Part shown: positions 44,440-54,448 of the stretch, piece by piece
Layout of the letters: every line of letters starts with the position of its first letter
Numbering within the stretch: the first letter of the stretch is position 1
Origin: Sphingomonas sp. 8AM
GTDB lineage: Bacteria; Pseudomonadota; Alphaproteobacteria; Sphingomonadales; Sphingomonadaceae
Direction of reading: 5' to 3'
NCBI RefSeq assembly: GCF_902506455.1
Contig: NZ_LR733844.1
Location: forward strand, 1,731,660 to 1,795,659
Length of the DNA stretch: 64,000 nt
The notes under the pieces: model-generated
Seen by the model: only the letters and a program-made list of their open reading frames with translations
Told to the model about the DNA's origin: nothing
Database searches by the model: none
Made by a program: the position numbers and the translations under genes

Positions 44440-45974
44440 CCTCCTCACTAGTCCACACCTGGCGGCTCCTGAAATGGGGCCGGACGCTGGCGCGCCACGG
44501 CGCGCTGCGTGGCCTGGAGCGCGACCTCAACACGCCGCCGCGGCTGCGCGGGCTGTTGCGCCTCGCGCGGCTGGGCGCGCGCGTGCCCGAGGTACCGCGC
44601 TATGCCGACGCGTTCGAGGCGCTGGGGCCAGCGGCGATCAAGTTCGGCCAGACACTGGCCACACGCCCCGACCTCGTCGGCGAGGCGGCCGCCGACGATC
44701 TGTTACGGTTGCAGGATGCGGTGCCACCGGTGCCGTACGCGACGATCGCGCAGACAATGCGCGGCAGCTTCGGACGTCCGCTGGACTCATTGTTCACCGA
44801 GATCGAGGAAGTGCCGGTCGGCGCGGCCTCGATCGCACAGGTCCACCGCGCGATCACCACCGATGGGCGGCGCGTGGCGGTCAAGGTGCTGCGCCCCGGC
44901 GTCGAGGAAGATTTCGCGCGCGCGATCGAGACCTATGAATGGGCCGCGGCGCAGATCGAGCCAATGGGCGGCGAGATCGCTCGGCTGCAGCCGCGACTGG
45001 TCATCGAGACGTTCAAGCGCTGGACCGCGCGCGAGCTGAACTTCACCCGCGAGGCGGCGTCGGCGTCGGAACTGGCCGAGACGATGACCTCGGAGCCGAA
45101 CTTCTTCGTACCCGCGGTCGACTGGGCGCGCACCACTGGCAAGGTGCTGACGATCGAGTGGATCGACGGCATCAAGTTGTCGGATCGCAAGGCGCTGGTC
45201 GCGGCGGGCTATGACCTGCCCGAACTGGCGCGCGTGCTGGTGCACGCCTTCCTGCGGCAGGCGATCGCCGACGGCTTCTTCCACGCCGACATGCACCAGG
45301 GGAATCTGTTCGCGCTGCCCGGCAATTGCGTGGCCGCGATCGACTTCGGGATCATGGGGCGGATCGACCGGCGCGCGCGCGTCTGGCTCGCCGAGATCCT
45401 GTACGGGCTCATTACCGGCAATTACCGCCGCGTCGCGGAGATCCATTTCGAGGCGCAATATGTCCCCGCGCATCACAGCGTGGAGGAATTCGCGACGGCG
45501 TTGCGCGCGGTTGGCGAACCAATGCGCGGATTGCCGGTCAAGGACATGTCGATCGGGATGATGCTCGACGGGCTGTTCGGGATCACGCGCGACTTCGACA
45601 TGGTGACGCAGCCCCATCTGCTGCTGCTGCAAAAGACCATGGTGATGGTCGAGGGGGTCGCCACCGGGCTCGATCCCGACATCAACCTGTGGGTGACCGC
45701 CGCGCCGCTGGTCGAGGACTGGATCCGCACCGAACTGGGGCCCGAGGCGGCGATCGCCGACCGGCTGGTAGCCGATGTGCGGACGCTCGCGCGGCTGCCC
45801 GAACTGGTGCGGCGGATCGAGGCGCGTTTCCCCGCCCCGGGCGGCGCCCCGCCGCGCCCGCCGCTGCGCGAGATCGAACGCGTACGCGTCGGTGGCGGGT
45901 GGCGCTATGCGCTGGTCGGCGCGCTCGGCGTGCTGGCGGGCGTTGCGGGCATGATGCTGGCGGGCGGATGGTAG
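44436..45974 (+). CDS. ubiB: Ubiquinone biosynthesis protein UbiB
   Basis: 512 residues from TTG 44436, overlapping ubiE by 4 nt. It is an atypical ADCK/UbiB kinase-like ATPase. The KxGQ-type motif is in IKFGQTLATRPDLVG, the nucleotide-loop Ala-rich part in VGAASIAQVHRA, and catalytic-loop and metal residues in HADMHQGNLF and AIDFGIMG. Two C-terminal hydrophobic helices end the protein. It acts in coenzyme Q synthesis at the inner membrane. Confidence 0.95.
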   Translation: MTSSLVHTWRLLKWGRTLARHGALRGLERDLNTPPRLRGLLRLARLGARVPEVPRYADAFEALGPAAIKFGQTLATRPDLVGEAAADDLLRLQDAVPPVPYATIAQTMRGSFGRPLDSLFTEIEEVPVGAASIAQVHRAITTDGRRVAVKVLRPGVEEDFARAIETYEWAAAQIEPMGGEIARLQPRLVIETFKRWTARELNFTREAASASELAETMTSEPNFFVPAVDWARTTGKVLTIEWIDGIKLSDRKALVAAGYDLPELARVLVHAFLRQAIADGFFHADMHQGNLFALPGNCVAAIDFGIMGRIDRRARVWLAEILYGLITGNYRRVAEIHFEAQYVPAHHSVEEFATALRAVGEPMRGLPVKDMSIGMMLDGLFGITRDFDMVTQPHLLLLQKTMVMVEGVATGLDPDINLWVTAAPLVEDWIRTELGPEAAIADRLVADVRTLARLPELVRRIEARFPAPGGAPPRPPLREIERVRVGGGWRYALVGALGVLAGVAGMMLAGGW

Positions 45975-47014
45975 CCGCGCCGGGGCGACCCGGACCGGCC
46001 GTCCGCTGGCTGGTCGGCTCCGACCGCCTGAGCGGAGTCGGCTGCAGACCGGCGCGTGCGATGCTGGCCGGGTTATTGATCGCGGTGCTCGGCGCGGCGT
46101 GGCTGATCCCCGCCGCGACCACGCCGCCCGAGTTCCTGCACGACGCGCTCGTCGCAACGCTGCGGCATGGCGGCGACTATTATGACGCGGCGCGCGACCT
46201 GCTCCGCACCGAACCCGACGCGCGCGCGGCGCGGGCGTTCCCGTCGACGCTGGCCGTGGTGGCGGCCGCGCTGCCGGCGTGGGGGCTGACCGCGCTGGTG
46301 GCGGCGGGGCTGACGGTGCTGCTATGGATCGGCGGCTTGCGACTTGGTGGATTGTTGGGCCGAAGCGCGGGAGCGCTGCTGGTCGTCAGCCTGCTTGCGT
46401 TCGGGATCGTCGCGATTGCCGCTCTGTGGCTGGCGGCGCCCCATGCGGCGGCGGCTGCCTTGCTCTCCGCGATCGCTCTGGTCGCCCGTGCACGCGAGCG
46501 CGTGCTGGCGGCGGTGGCAGTGGCATCTGCGGCGGCGCTGATCGACCCCGCAGGGCTGGTGACGCTCGCCGTGATGGGCACGCTGGCGCTGCTCGACGGC
46601 GACCGGCGCGAGCCGCTGTTATGGCTTGGTGGATTCCTGATCGCGACGCTCGCCTTTGTCCTGCATCTTCAAGCGCTCGGATCGACCCCCGTTCCGGCGG
46701 CAGCGTTGATCCCGGACGGCGCGCTTGCACGCTTGATCGGCGCCGCCTTTCCGGATGTGCCGGCTTCGCTCGCGGCGCCGCTGCTGGTGCTCGCCGCTTT
46801 TGGCTGGGCCATTGTCGCCGATCCGCTCGGGCCGCGCGTGCTCGCCCTGACCGTCGCGGGCGTCGCCCTCGACGGCGTGCTGGGCATGCGTTCGGCGTCG
46901 CTCGCGGTGGCGCTGATCGCGCCGGGGCTGGCGTTCGTACCGGCCGCGGTCACATCGCTCGGGCACAGCGTGCGCGCGCGACGGCGGATAACGGTGACGA
47001 GAGTGACGCGATGA
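45968..47014 (+). CDS. Multi-pass membrane protein, function unknown
   Basis: 348 residues from ATG 45968, which overlaps ubiB. Eight or so hydrophobic helices follow an N-terminal basic segment. The loop after helix 1 (HGGDYYDAARDLLRTEPDAR) is of the kind seen in GT-C type glycosyltransferases and their relatives, where Asp and Tyr residues face the periplasm. I do not see a decisive motif. Its stop overlaps coaBC. It is translated together with quinone and CoA genes, but no link in function is known. Confidence 0.65.
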   Translation: MVAAPGRPGPAVRWLVGSDRLSGVGCRPARAMLAGLLIAVLGAAWLIPAATTPPEFLHDALVATLRHGGDYYDAARDLLRTEPDARAARAFPSTLAVVAAALPAWGLTALVAAGLTVLLWIGGLRLGGLLGRSAGALLVVSLLAFGIVAIAALWLAAPHAAAAALLSAIALVARARERVLAAVAVASAAALIDPAGLVTLAVMGTLALLDGDRREPLLWLGGFLIATLAFVLHLQALGSTPVPAAALIPDGALARLIGAAFPDVPASLAAPLLVLAAFGWAIVADPLGPRVLALTVAGVALDGVLGMRSASLAVALIAPGLAFVPAAVTSLGHSVRARRRITVTRVTR

Positions 47015-48189
47015 GCCGGATCCTGTTGATCGTCGGTGGCGGGATCGCCGCCTACAAGGCCTGCGAGCTGATCCGCGCCTTGCGCGCCGCAGGATATGAC
47101 GTGCGCTGCGTCCTGACCGAGGGGGGTGCGCATTTCGTCACTGCGATGACCTTGGCGGCGCTTAGCGAAAACAAGGTTCACACCACCTTGTGGGACCTGA
47201 AGGACGAAGCCGAGATGGGCCACATACGATTGAGTCGCGAGGCTGATCTGGTGGTGGTGTGCCCGGCGACGGCTGATCTGACCGCGCGGATGGCCGGCGG
47301 TCTGGCCAACGATCTTGCGACGACGCTGCTACTCGCCACCGACAAGCCGGTGCTGGTCGCGCCGGCGATGAACGTCCGCATGTGGCTGCACCCGGCGACT
47401 CAACGCAACGTCGCGCAACTCCGTGCCGATGGCGTGACGGTGATGACGCCCGACGAGGGTGCGATGGCGTGCGGCGAATTTGGTCCCGGTCGCCTGCCCG
47501 AGATCCCCGCAATCGTGGCGAGGATCGCGGCGGCGCTCGCCCCCTCTGCGCGATCGCTTGAGGGACGGCATGTGGTCGTCACCGCCGGGCCGACGCACGA
47601 GCCGATCGATCCGGTACGCTACATCGCCAACCGCTCGTCGGGAAAGCAGGGCTTTGCAATCGCCGCCGCGCTGGCGCGGCGGGGTGCGCGCGTGACGTTG
47701 ATCGCCGGTCCTGTCGACCTGCCCACACCTGCGAATGTCAGCCGGCATGATGTTGAAACGGCAAACGAAATGGCCGCCGCGGTCAACGCGGCGCTACCCG
47801 CAGACGCGGCCGTGATGGTCGCGGCGGTCGCCGACTGGCGCGCCGTCAGCGTTGCCGCGCAGAAACTCAAAAAGGGGGAGGACACCCCTGCCCCGCTACA
47901 GCTCGCCCGCAACGTGGACATTCTCGCTTCGCTGGCGCATGATCCGCGTCGGCCGCGATTGCTGATCGGATTTGCGGCCGAGACCGAACAGGTGCTCGAT
48001 CACGCGCAGGCCAAGCGGCGGCGCAAGGGTGCCGACTGGATCGTCGCCAACGACGTCTCCGGCGACGTGATGGGGGGCGATGCCAATACCGTCCATCTCG
48101 TTACCGCCACCGGCATCGAAAGCTGGGAGCGGCTGCCGAAAATTGCCGTAGCTGAACGACTTGCCGACAGGATTGCCGATGCGCTCTGA
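47011..48189 (+). CDS. coaBC: Bifunctional PPC decarboxylase / PPC synthetase CoaBC
   Basis: 392 residues. The CoaC half (about 1-180) has the FMN-binding start [20 protein letters not shown], the PAMN motif in [10 protein letters not shown] and the active-site Cys in [13 protein letters not shown]. The CoaB half follows with [20 protein letters not shown] and the NDV motif in IVANDVSG. The enzyme makes 4'-phosphopantetheine for coenzyme A. It overlaps dut by 11 nt. Confidence 0.96.
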   Translation: MSRILLIVGGGIAAYKACELIRALRAAGYDVRCVLTEGGAHFVTAMTLAALSENKVHTTLWDLKDEAEMGHIRLSREADLVVVCPATADLTARMAGGLANDLATTLLLATDKPVLVAPAMNVRMWLHPATQRNVAQLRADGVTVMTPDEGAMACGEFGPGRLPEIPAIVARIAAALAPSARSLEGRHVVVTAGPTHEPIDPVRYIANRSSGKQGFAIAAALARRGARVTLIAGPVDLPTPANVSRHDVETANEMAAAVNAALPADAAVMVAAVADWRAVSVAAQKLKKGEDTPAPLQLARNVDILASLAHDPRRPRLLIGFAAETEQVLDHAQAKRRRKGADWIVANDVSGDVMGGDANTVHLVTATGIESWERLPKIAVAERLADRIADAL

Positions 48190-48628
48190 ACCGATCAGGA
48201 TTGCGCTGCGCCGTTTGCCGCATGGCGCGGGCTTGCCGCTGCCGGCCTATGCCACCTCAGGGGCCGCAGGGATGGATGTGGTCGCCGCGGAGGATATGAC
48301 GCTCGCCCCTGGTGCGCGAGCTGCGGTTGCGACCGGCTTTGCCATCGCGATTCCGGAAGGGTTCGAGGTGCAGGTGCGGCCACGATCCGGGCTGGCGCTG
48401 AAGCATGGCCTCACCTGCCTCAACACGCCGGGGACGATCGACGCCGATTACCGTGGCGAGATCAAGGTGATCCTTGCCAACCTCGGCGCTGAGCCCTTCG
48501 AGGTGCGACGAGGCGAACGGATCGCGCAGCTCGTTCCCGCTGCGGTCACGCTGGCCGCGATGGTGGAGGTGGAGGCGCTCAAGGAGACGGATCGCGGGAG
48601 CGGCGGGTTCGGATCCACGGGGCGATGA
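48179..48628 (+). CDS. dut: dUTP diphosphatase
   Basis: 149 residues from ATG 48179. The five dUTPase motifs are visible: [43 protein letters not shown] and the flexible C-terminal [10 protein letters not shown]. The trimeric enzyme cleaves dUTP to dUMP. It is commonly next to coaBC in bacteria. Confidence 0.96.
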   Translation: MRSEPIRIALRRLPHGAGLPLPAYATSGAAGMDVVAAEDMTLAPGARAAVATGFAIAIPEGFEVQVRPRSGLALKHGLTCLNTPGTIDADYRGEIKVILANLGAEPFEVRRGERIAQLVPAAVTLAAMVEVEALKETDRGSGGFGSTGR

Positions 48629-48987
48629 TCCTCGCCGCGCTCCTGCTGCTCGGACAGGCGATGTCGCTCAGCCCGCCGGTCGAATGGTCGCCGCTGCCAC
48701 GCTTGCAGCTCGGACTCGCCGCCGCGGCACCTGCACAGCTCACCGACTTCGTCCGGCGCGAGGCGGCCTCGGAGCGGTGCGTGCTGCCCCCCGACCAGCG
48801 GACGCTCGATCTTGCCGTGCTCGTGACACAGAGCGGGCAGGTGCGACGAATCGTGCCGCGCGCGATCGGCTGCCCGTCGGTCGAGCAATTCGCCGCCGGG
48901 ATCGTGCTACGCGCCGCGCGTGACAAGACCCGCCCGATCGCTGCCGACACCTGGTATGTCACCACCGTCGCGCTGACGCCGCCGTGA
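48625..48987 (+). CDS. Hypothetical exported protein
   Basis: 120 residues, overlapping dut by 4 nt and the ThiF/MoeB-like gene by 4 nt. The first 15 residues are hydrophobic and may be a signal peptide. The remainder has two Cys (ERCVLPP, AIGCPSV), which could make a disulfide in the periplasm, and the strand pattern of TonB-C-like folds. No family recognised for certain. Confidence 0.6.
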   Translation: MILAALLLLGQAMSLSPPVEWSPLPRLQLGLAAAAPAQLTDFVRREAASERCVLPPDQRTLDLAVLVTQSGQVRRIVPRAIGCPSVEQFAAGIVLRAARDKTRPIAADTWYVTTVALTPP

Positions 48988-49748
48988 CGCTCGGCGCAGA
49001 CGAACTCGGCCGCTATGCGCGGCACATCGTGTTGCAGGAAATCGGCGGGAGCGGGCAGCTACGCCTTTCGCGGGCGCATGTACTGGTGATCGGCGCGGGC
49101 GGGATCGGATCGCCGGTGATCCAGTATCTGGCGGCGGCCGGGGTTGGCCGACTGACGATCGTCGATGACGACCGGGTCGAACTGAGCAATCTGCAGCGCC
49201 AGACCAGCTTCGCGACAGCCGATGTCGGGCGGCAAAAGGCTGACGTCGCGGCGGAGGTGGTAACCCGGCTCAACCCGCACGTCGCCGTACACGCGGTCAT
49301 CACGCGCGTCGGGCGCGAAAACGTCGGAGCGCTGCTGGAAGATGCACCGTCGGTGATCGTCGACGGCTGCGACAATTTCGAGACGCGCCTGCTCGTCGCC
49401 GATGCCGCGCTCGCCCATCGCATCCCGCTCGTGTCGGCGGCGGTTGGGCGGTTCGAGGGGCAGCTTGGCGTCTACCGCGGCTGGGAGGCGGACAAGCCCT
49501 GCTACCGCTGCTTCGTCGGTGATGCGCCCGCGCGCGATGCGTTGACCTGTGCGGAGGAAGGCGTGCTCGGCCCGGTGACCGGGATCGTCGGCAGTATGGC
49601 CGCGCTGGAGGCGATACGGCAGATCGCGCCGTTCGGCGACGACAGCGCCGGTCGGCTGATGCTGCTCGACTTCCTCTCGCTGCGCTTCCGCACGCTGGCG
49701 CTGCCGCCCGATCCCGCGTGCCGCGCGTGTGGCGCGACACGCGGGTAA
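48984..49748 (+). CDS. ThiF/MoeB/HesA family adenylyltransferase
   Basis: 254 residues from GTG 48984. ATP-binding Gly motif VIGAGGIGSPVIQYLA, the Arg/Asn-bearing DRVELSNLQRQ, and DGCDNFETR with the catalytic Asp are all present. Cys pairs CYRC and CRAC bind zinc. It should adenylate the C-terminal glycine of a ubiquitin-like sulfur carrier (MoaD or ThiS). Which of the two cannot be told, as no moa or thi genes are beside it. Confidence 0.88.
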   Translation: MTLGADELGRYARHIVLQEIGGSGQLRLSRAHVLVIGAGGIGSPVIQYLAAAGVGRLTIVDDDRVELSNLQRQTSFATADVGRQKADVAAEVVTRLNPHVAVHAVITRVGRENVGALLEDAPSVIVDGCDNFETRLLVADAALAHRIPLVSAAVGRFEGQLGVYRGWEADKPCYRCFVGDAPARDALTCAEEGVLGPVTGIVGSMAALEAIRQIAPFGDDSAGRLMLLDFLSLRFRTLALPPDPACRACGATRG

Positions 49749-49751
49749 CGA

Positions 49752-50621
49752 TCAGCCGAGCCGCGCTTCCGCAAAGGCGCGAACCGCCGCGCCGATGTCG
49801 CCGCGCGCCATCGCCAGCGCGAGGTTGGCCGTCACGAAGCCGGTCTTGTCGCCGCAATCGAACCGCTCGCCGTTGAAGGTGAAGCCGTGGAAGGGCTGTT
49901 GCCCGATCAGCTTGGCCATCGCGTCGGTCAGCTGGATCTCGCCGCCGGCACCCTTCTCCTTCGCGTCGAGGATCTTCATGACCTCGGGCTGGAGGATGTA
50001 GCGCCCCGGGATCATCAGGTTCGACGGCGCGCTGCCCTTCGCGGGCTTTTCGACCAAGGCGGTCACCTCGGTCAGCGCGCCGTCGCGCGCGCCCGGCGAG
50101 ATGATGCCGTATTTGTCGGTCTCTTCCGGCGCCACTTCGAGCGCGCCGATCACGTTGCCGCCGACCTTGTCATAGGCCTGCACCATCTGCGCCATGAAGT
50201 TCGGCGAGCCGACCATCAGTTCGTCGGGGAGCAGCACCGCGAACGGCTCGTCCCCGACGATGTCGCGCGCGCACCAGACCGCATGGCCTAGACCGAGCGG
50301 CTCCTGCTGGCGAACGTAGACCGGCGAGCCGGGCTGCTGGCGAATGTTCTCGATCACCGACAGGCTCTTGCCGCGCGCGCGCATCGTCGTTTCGAGCTCG
50401 AACGAAATGTCGAAATGATCCTCGAGCGCGCCCTTGCCCCGCCCGGTGACGAAGATGATCTGCTCGATCCCCGCCTCCAGCGCTTCCTCGACCGCATATT
50501 GGATCAGCGGCTTGTCGACGACCGTCAGCATCTCCTTGGGCATCGCCTTGGTGGCGGGCAGGAAACGGGTGCCGAGCCCCGCCACGGGGAAAATCGCCTT
50601 GCGTACCGGCTTGATGGTCAT
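49752..50621 (-). CDS. galU: UTP-glucose-1-phosphate uridylyltransferase
   Basis: 289 residues from ATG 50621, preceded by AGGAGGAT. The nucleotide-binding GLGTRFLPATKAMPKEML motif, a QAVWCARD-type region (HAVWCARDIVG), and EKPAKG are typical of GalU. It makes UDP-glucose for exopolysaccharide and lipid sugars. It converges with the ThiF-like gene, 3 nt away. Confidence 0.95.
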   Translation of the reverse strand: MTIKPVRKAIFPVAGLGTRFLPATKAMPKEMLTVVDKPLIQYAVEEALEAGIEQIIFVTGRGKGALEDHFDISFELETTMRARGKSLSVIENIRQQPGSPVYVRQQEPLGLGHAVWCARDIVGDEPFAVLLPDELMVGSPNFMAQMVQAYDKVGGNVIGALEVAPEETDKYGIISPGARDGALTEVTALVEKPAKGSAPSNLMIPGRYILQPEVMKILDAKEKGAGGEIQLTDAMAKLIGQQPFHGFTFNGERFDCGDKTGFVTANLALAMARGDIGAAVRAFAEARLG

Positions 50622-50786
50622 TCGATCCTCCTGTTGGCGCCGGCTCTGTACCGGCGGGCGCCAAGGATCGCAATTCGTTAGCGTAACGGTCGGCGTCCCG
50701 CGCGACCGGCGGCACGCGGCTTGCGATGACCGGACGATCGGCCTAAGCACCGCCTCCATCCCGACATCGCTGGTCTTTGCGTTCTC

Positions 50787-51545
50787 ATGCTCAAGAAGCT
50801 GCTTCGTTCGTCACGTGTCGCTGCTGACGCCGCCCCCGCTCCCGCACCGGGCAGCCGCATCTACGCAATCGGAGACATTCACGGTTGCCGCGTCGAGCTG
50901 GAACGGTTGCTGGCGATGATCGATGCCGATGACGCGGCGCGCGGATCAGCCGAGACGACGTTGATCTTCCTGGGCGATCTCGTCGACCGTGGTCCCGATT
51001 CGGCTGGTGTGATCGCGCGGCTGATGACGCTGGCGCAGGAACGACCGCGCGTTCGCTTCCTCAAGGGCAATCACGAGGAATTGTTCCTGCATGCGCTGTC
51101 CGGCGCCAAGGACGCGCTCCGGATGTTCTGTCGCGTTGGCGGCAAGGAAACCGTGCTGAGCTACGGTGTGGGGCGTGCGGAGTATGATTCGCTCGATTAT
51201 CCGGAGCTTGCCGCGCGGATGGAGGCGCTGGTCCCGGCCGGGCATCGCGCCTTCCTCGATGGTTTTGAGGATTTTATCGTCTCTGGCGATTACGCCTTCG
51301 TTCATGCCGGTGTCCGCCCTGACGTACCGCTGGAGGAGCAGAAACCCAGCGACCTACGCTGGATCCGCGACAGCTTCCTCGACCATCGCGGCGCCTTTCC
51401 GAAAATGATCGTCCATGGACATACGATCACCCCGGAGGTCGACCGCCGACCCAATCGGATCGGCGTGGATACCGGCGCTTACGCCTCGGGAAAGCTGACC
51501 GCGCTCGGCATCGAGGATCGTCAAACCTGGATACTGAACACATGA
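50787..51545 (+). CDS. Serine/threonine protein phosphatase-like metallophosphoesterase
   Basis: 252 residues with the metallophosphatase motifs GDIHGC, GDLVDRGPDS, GNHEE, FVHAGVRP and VHGHTI in the normal order. The protein is most like PrpA/PrpB-type phosphatases. Cytoplasmic; the substrate (phosphoprotein or dinucleoside polyphosphate) is not clear. Confidence 0.88.
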   Translation: MLKKLLRSSRVAADAAPAPAPGSRIYAIGDIHGCRVELERLLAMIDADDAARGSAETTLIFLGDLVDRGPDSAGVIARLMTLAQERPRVRFLKGNHEELFLHALSGAKDALRMFCRVGGKETVLSYGVGRAEYDSLDYPELAARMEALVPAGHRAFLDGFEDFIVSGDYAFVHAGVRPDVPLEEQKPSDLRWIRDSFLDHRGAFPKMIVHGHTITPEVDRRPNRIGVDTGAYASGKLTALGIEDRQTWILNT

Positions 51546-51620
51546 TGCATCGCGGTGATCCGCGCTTGCAATTTCCACCCGCGCAGCTATGAGATGCCCT
51601 GCACGCAAAGGGAGTTCATC

Positions 51621-51866
51621 ATGCGTATTGCGAAGTATATGCTCGCTGCTGCCGCCGCCACGCTGGCGGTTGCTCCGGCGATGGCTGCGCCTGCCAACTC
51701 GGCAGCGAGCCTCTCGGTCGCCAAGTCGGTTCGCGCTTCGGCCCCGTCGGCCAAGAAGAACGAGCTCGCCGGTGGCGGCGTGATCGTTGCCGTTCTGGCA
51801 GCTGCGGCCGTCGTGGCCGGCATCGTCGTCGTCGCTGACGAAGACGATAGCTCGGACAGCAACTGA
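51621..51866 (+). CDS. Small exported/membrane protein with acidic tail
   Basis: 81 residues from ATG 51621 with GGGAG upstream. A signal peptide (cleavage about AMA-AP) is followed by a Ser/Ala/Lys-rich part, a glycine- and valine-rich helix (GGVIVAVLAAAAVVAGIVVV) and an acidic end DEDDSSDSN. A strong terminator lies just after it. Lone gene of unknown role; similar small proteins are frequent in sphingomonads. Confidence 0.75.
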   Translation: MRIAKYMLAAAAATLAVAPAMAAPANSAASLSVAKSVRASAPSAKKNELAGGGVIVAVLAAAAVVAGIVVVADEDDSSDSN

Positions 51867-52189
51867 GCTGTTTCCTCCTTCGGGAGAAGGAATAGCGGCC
51901 CTCGGGCCGCTATTTTTTTGTCTGGTGTCGGCTGGGCTTGAGCCTCCCAGGCGTTAGACCCGCCCTGCCCATCGACGTCGACGCACGGCTGAGAAGAAGA
52001 TGCCCTGATCGGATCCGGGGAAACGAACGGATCGAGATTGTGCACGCTGTCGTCGGCTGCCCGCGGGGCGGTGTCGTCCGTCACGCCTGATGTGGCGAGC
52101 AGGATGCAGGACGCCGGATCCCGCTCCGTCAATCTTGCACCGGCGGCGAGTACGGGTCGCGCGCTGGAGCGCGACCCGACCCGATCCCT
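51867..52189. other. Gene-free gap after the small exported protein
   Basis: It holds the strong terminator at 51891-51919 and the GC-rich inverted repeat at 52153-52178 (GGGTCGCGC with GCGCGACCC) close to the end of the acyl-CoA dehydrogenase gene. Minus-strand frames in it continue into the small gene and are not credible. Confidence 0.55.
51891..51919 (+). terminator. Rho-independent terminator
   Basis: AATAGCGGCCC pairs with GGGCCGCTATT across TC-rich loop bases, followed by a run of seven T. It ends the small exported protein gene. Confidence 0.92.
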
Positions 52190-53992
52190 TCACGCCGCCG
52201 CGAACATCTCCGGCGGCAGGGCCATGATCGCTTCCGCCCCGCCCTCAATCTGGCGTCGCAGCGAACCCGCCTCCGGCAGTACGCGTTCGGCGAAGTAGCG
52301 CGCCGTGACCAGCTTGGCGTCGAGGAACGCGGCATCCCCCTGCCCCTCGCCCTTCAGCCTGACCGCCGCGCTCGCCATCCGCAGCCACATCAGCCCGGTC
52401 GCGACCGCGCCGACCAGATGCATGTACGGCACCGCGCCCGCGCCGACGTTGTTCGGGTCCTTCATGCCGTTGGCGAGGAACCACATCGTCGCCGCCTGCA
52501 ACTCGCCCGCCGCCTTCTCGAGCCGTTGCGCGATGTCAGCGACCGCGGGGTTGTTCTTGCCAGTGGCGATCTCCTCCATCACCAGCCGCCCGAACGCCTG
52601 CACCGCACGCCCGCCATTCTGCGCCAGCTTGCGGCCGACGAGGTCCATCGCCTGCACGCCGTTGGTGCCTTCATAGATCATCGCGATCCGCGAATCGCGA
52701 ACGTATTGCTCCATCCCCCACTCGCGGATGTAACCGTGTCCGCCATACACCTGCTGCGCGTTGGTCGCGATCTGATAGCCGCGATCGGTGCCGACGCCCT
52801 TGATGACCGGGGTGAGCAGGCCAAGCAAATCGCCCGCGAGCTGACGATCCTCTTCGGCATCGGCATTGTGCTCGAGATCGGCCTGGAGCGCGCCCCACAG
52901 ACACAAAGCCCGCAGCCCCTCGGTCCACGCCTTGGCATCCATCAGCATCCGGCGGACGTCGGGGTGGACGAACAAGGTGTCCGCCTTCTCACCCGGTTCC
53001 GCCGGACCGGTCAGCGCGCGGCCCTGCCGGCGATCCTGCGCATAGTGCACGGCGTTCTGATAGGCGGTTTCGGCAACGCCGAGGCCCTGCAGGCCGACGC
53101 CGAGCCGTGCCGCGTTCATCATGATGAACATCGCGGCGAGGCCCTTCATCTCCTCGCCGACCAGCCAGCCGGTCGCGCCGTCATAGTTCATGACGCACGT
53201 CGAGTTGCCGTGGATGCCCATCTTGTGCTCGATCGAGCCGCAGGACACTGCGTTGCGCTCCCCGAGCGATCCGTCGTCGTTGACCATCACCTTCGGCACC
53301 ACGAACAGCGAAATGCCCTTCGAGCTATCCGGCGCGCCCGGCGTCTTGGCCAGTACCAGGTGGATGATGTTGTCGGTCAGGTCATGCTCACCCGCCGAGA
53401 TGAAGATCTTGGTGCCGGTGATGCTGTAGCTGCCGTCCGCCTGCGGCTCGGCGCGGGTGCGGATCAGCCCCAAATCGGTGCCGCACTGCGGCTCGGTCAG
53501 GTTCATCGTGCCGCCCCATTCGCCCGACACCATCCGCGGCAAATATTTCTGCTGCTGCTCGGGGCTGCCTTTCACGACCAGCGCGGCGATCGCGCCGTGG
53601 GCGAGCCCCGGATACATGGCGAACGCCATGTTCGCAGAAATCATATATTCCTGGAACGCCGTCGAGACGACATGCGGCATCCCCTGCCCGCCGAACGCTT
53701 CCGGCGCGCTGAGCGTACCCCAGCCCGATTCGACGAACCTGGCATAGGCTTCCTTGAAGCCTTTCGGTGTCGTCACGCTGCCGTCCTCGTGCCGCGTGCA
53801 GCCCTCCTGATCGCCCGACTGGTTGAGCGGGAACAACACCTCGGCAACGAAGCGTCCGCCCTCCTCCAGCACCGCCTCGACCGTATCGGGGGTAGCGGCG
53901 GCGAAGCCGGGAACATTGGCATAGCGATCGAGCCCGACGACATGTTCGAGTACGAAGCGGGTGTCGCGGATCGGCGGCGTATACTGCGGCAT
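52190..53992 (-). CDS. Acyl-CoA dehydrogenase (600-residue type)
   Basis: The N-terminal, middle and C-terminal dehydrogenase domains are present in the large form that carries an extra C-terminal helical domain. Recognisable parts are MNLTEPQCGTDLGLIRTRAE (FAD/substrate loop), ITGTKIFISAGEHD, and the catalytic-base region QVYGGHGYIREWGMEQYVRD with IYEGTNGVQAMDL. It oxidises a long- or medium-chain acyl-CoA with FAD. The MerR regulator gene is 4 nt upstream on the same strand. Confidence 0.93.
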   Translation of the reverse strand: MPQYTPPIRDTRFVLEHVVGLDRYANVPGFAAATPDTVEAVLEEGGRFVAEVLFPLNQSGDQEGCTRHEDGSVTTPKGFKEAYARFVESGWGTLSAPEAFGGQGMPHVVSTAFQEYMISANMAFAMYPGLAHGAIAALVVKGSPEQQQKYLPRMVSGEWGGTMNLTEPQCGTDLGLIRTRAEPQADGSYSITGTKIFISAGEHDLTDNIIHLVLAKTPGAPDSSKGISLFVVPKVMVNDDGSLGERNAVSCGSIEHKMGIHGNSTCVMNYDGATGWLVGEEMKGLAAMFIMMNAARLGVGLQGLGVAETAYQNAVHYAQDRRQGRALTGPAEPGEKADTLFVHPDVRRMLMDAKAWTEGLRALCLWGALQADLEHNADAEEDRQLAGDLLGLLTPVIKGVGTDRGYQIATNAQQVYGGHGYIREWGMEQYVRDSRIAMIYEGTNGVQAMDLVGRKLAQNGGRAVQAFGRLVMEEIATGKNNPAVADIAQRLEKAAGELQAATMWFLANGMKDPNNVGAGAVPYMHLVGAVATGLMWLRMASAAVRLKGEGQGDAAFLDAKLVTARYFAERVLPEAGSLRRQIEGGAEAIMALPPEMFAAA

Positions 53993-53996
53993 CGTC

Positions 53997-54428
53997 TCAC
54001 TCTTTCCTGGTTGCGCCGCCGTCGAGCACGCCGACGAATTCGGTCAGCTCGGTGATGGCGGCGTCAAGGTCGTGCTTCTGCTGCTCCAGCGCCGCGATCC
54101 GGTCACGGCAGCGCTGTATCGCCACCGCACGCTGCGTCTGGCGACCGTCGCCGAGATCGTAGAGGTCGATCATCTCGCGGATATCGGCGAGGCTGAATCC
54201 GACGCGCTTGCCGCGCAGGATCCACGCCAGTCGCGCCCGGTCGCGATGCGAATAGATGCGGACCAGTCCGCGCCGCTCCGGCGCGATCAATCCCTCGTCC
54301 TCATAGAAGCGCAACGCGCGCGGCGTAACACCGAACTCCGCCGACAGGTCGGTAATCGTGAAGCTCTCGCGGTCAGGCCGCGGCGATACAACGGCATAGG
54401 CAGCAGAAGCGCTCATGGAGCTGAACAT
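53997..54428 (-). CDS. MerR family transcriptional regulator
   Basis: 143 residues. The MerR winged helix-turn-helix begins ITDLSAEFGVTPRALRFYED and continues EGLIAPERRGLVRIYSHRD. A coiled-coil dimer helix follows (RCRDRIAALEQQKHDLDAAI). No metal-binding Cys pattern is seen, so an organic or acyl-CoA signal is likely, as for LiuR-like regulators of fatty-acid or branched-chain pathways. It precedes the acyl-CoA dehydrogenase gene and probably controls it. Confidence 0.9.
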   Translation of the reverse strand: MFSSMSASAAYAVVSPRPDRESFTITDLSAEFGVTPRALRFYEDEGLIAPERRGLVRIYSHRDRARLAWILRGKRVGFSLADIREMIDLYDLGDGRQTQRAVAIQRCRDRIAALEQQKHDLDAAITELTEFVGVLDGGATRKE

Positions 54429-54448
54429 ACCTTCCCTTTACGTGAACG

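Noticed and set aside
51587..52132. 181-codon minus-strand frame after the acyl-CoA dehydrogenase gene
   Set aside because: It runs through the terminator and antisense to the small exported protein gene, whose signal peptide and ribosome-binding site are clear.
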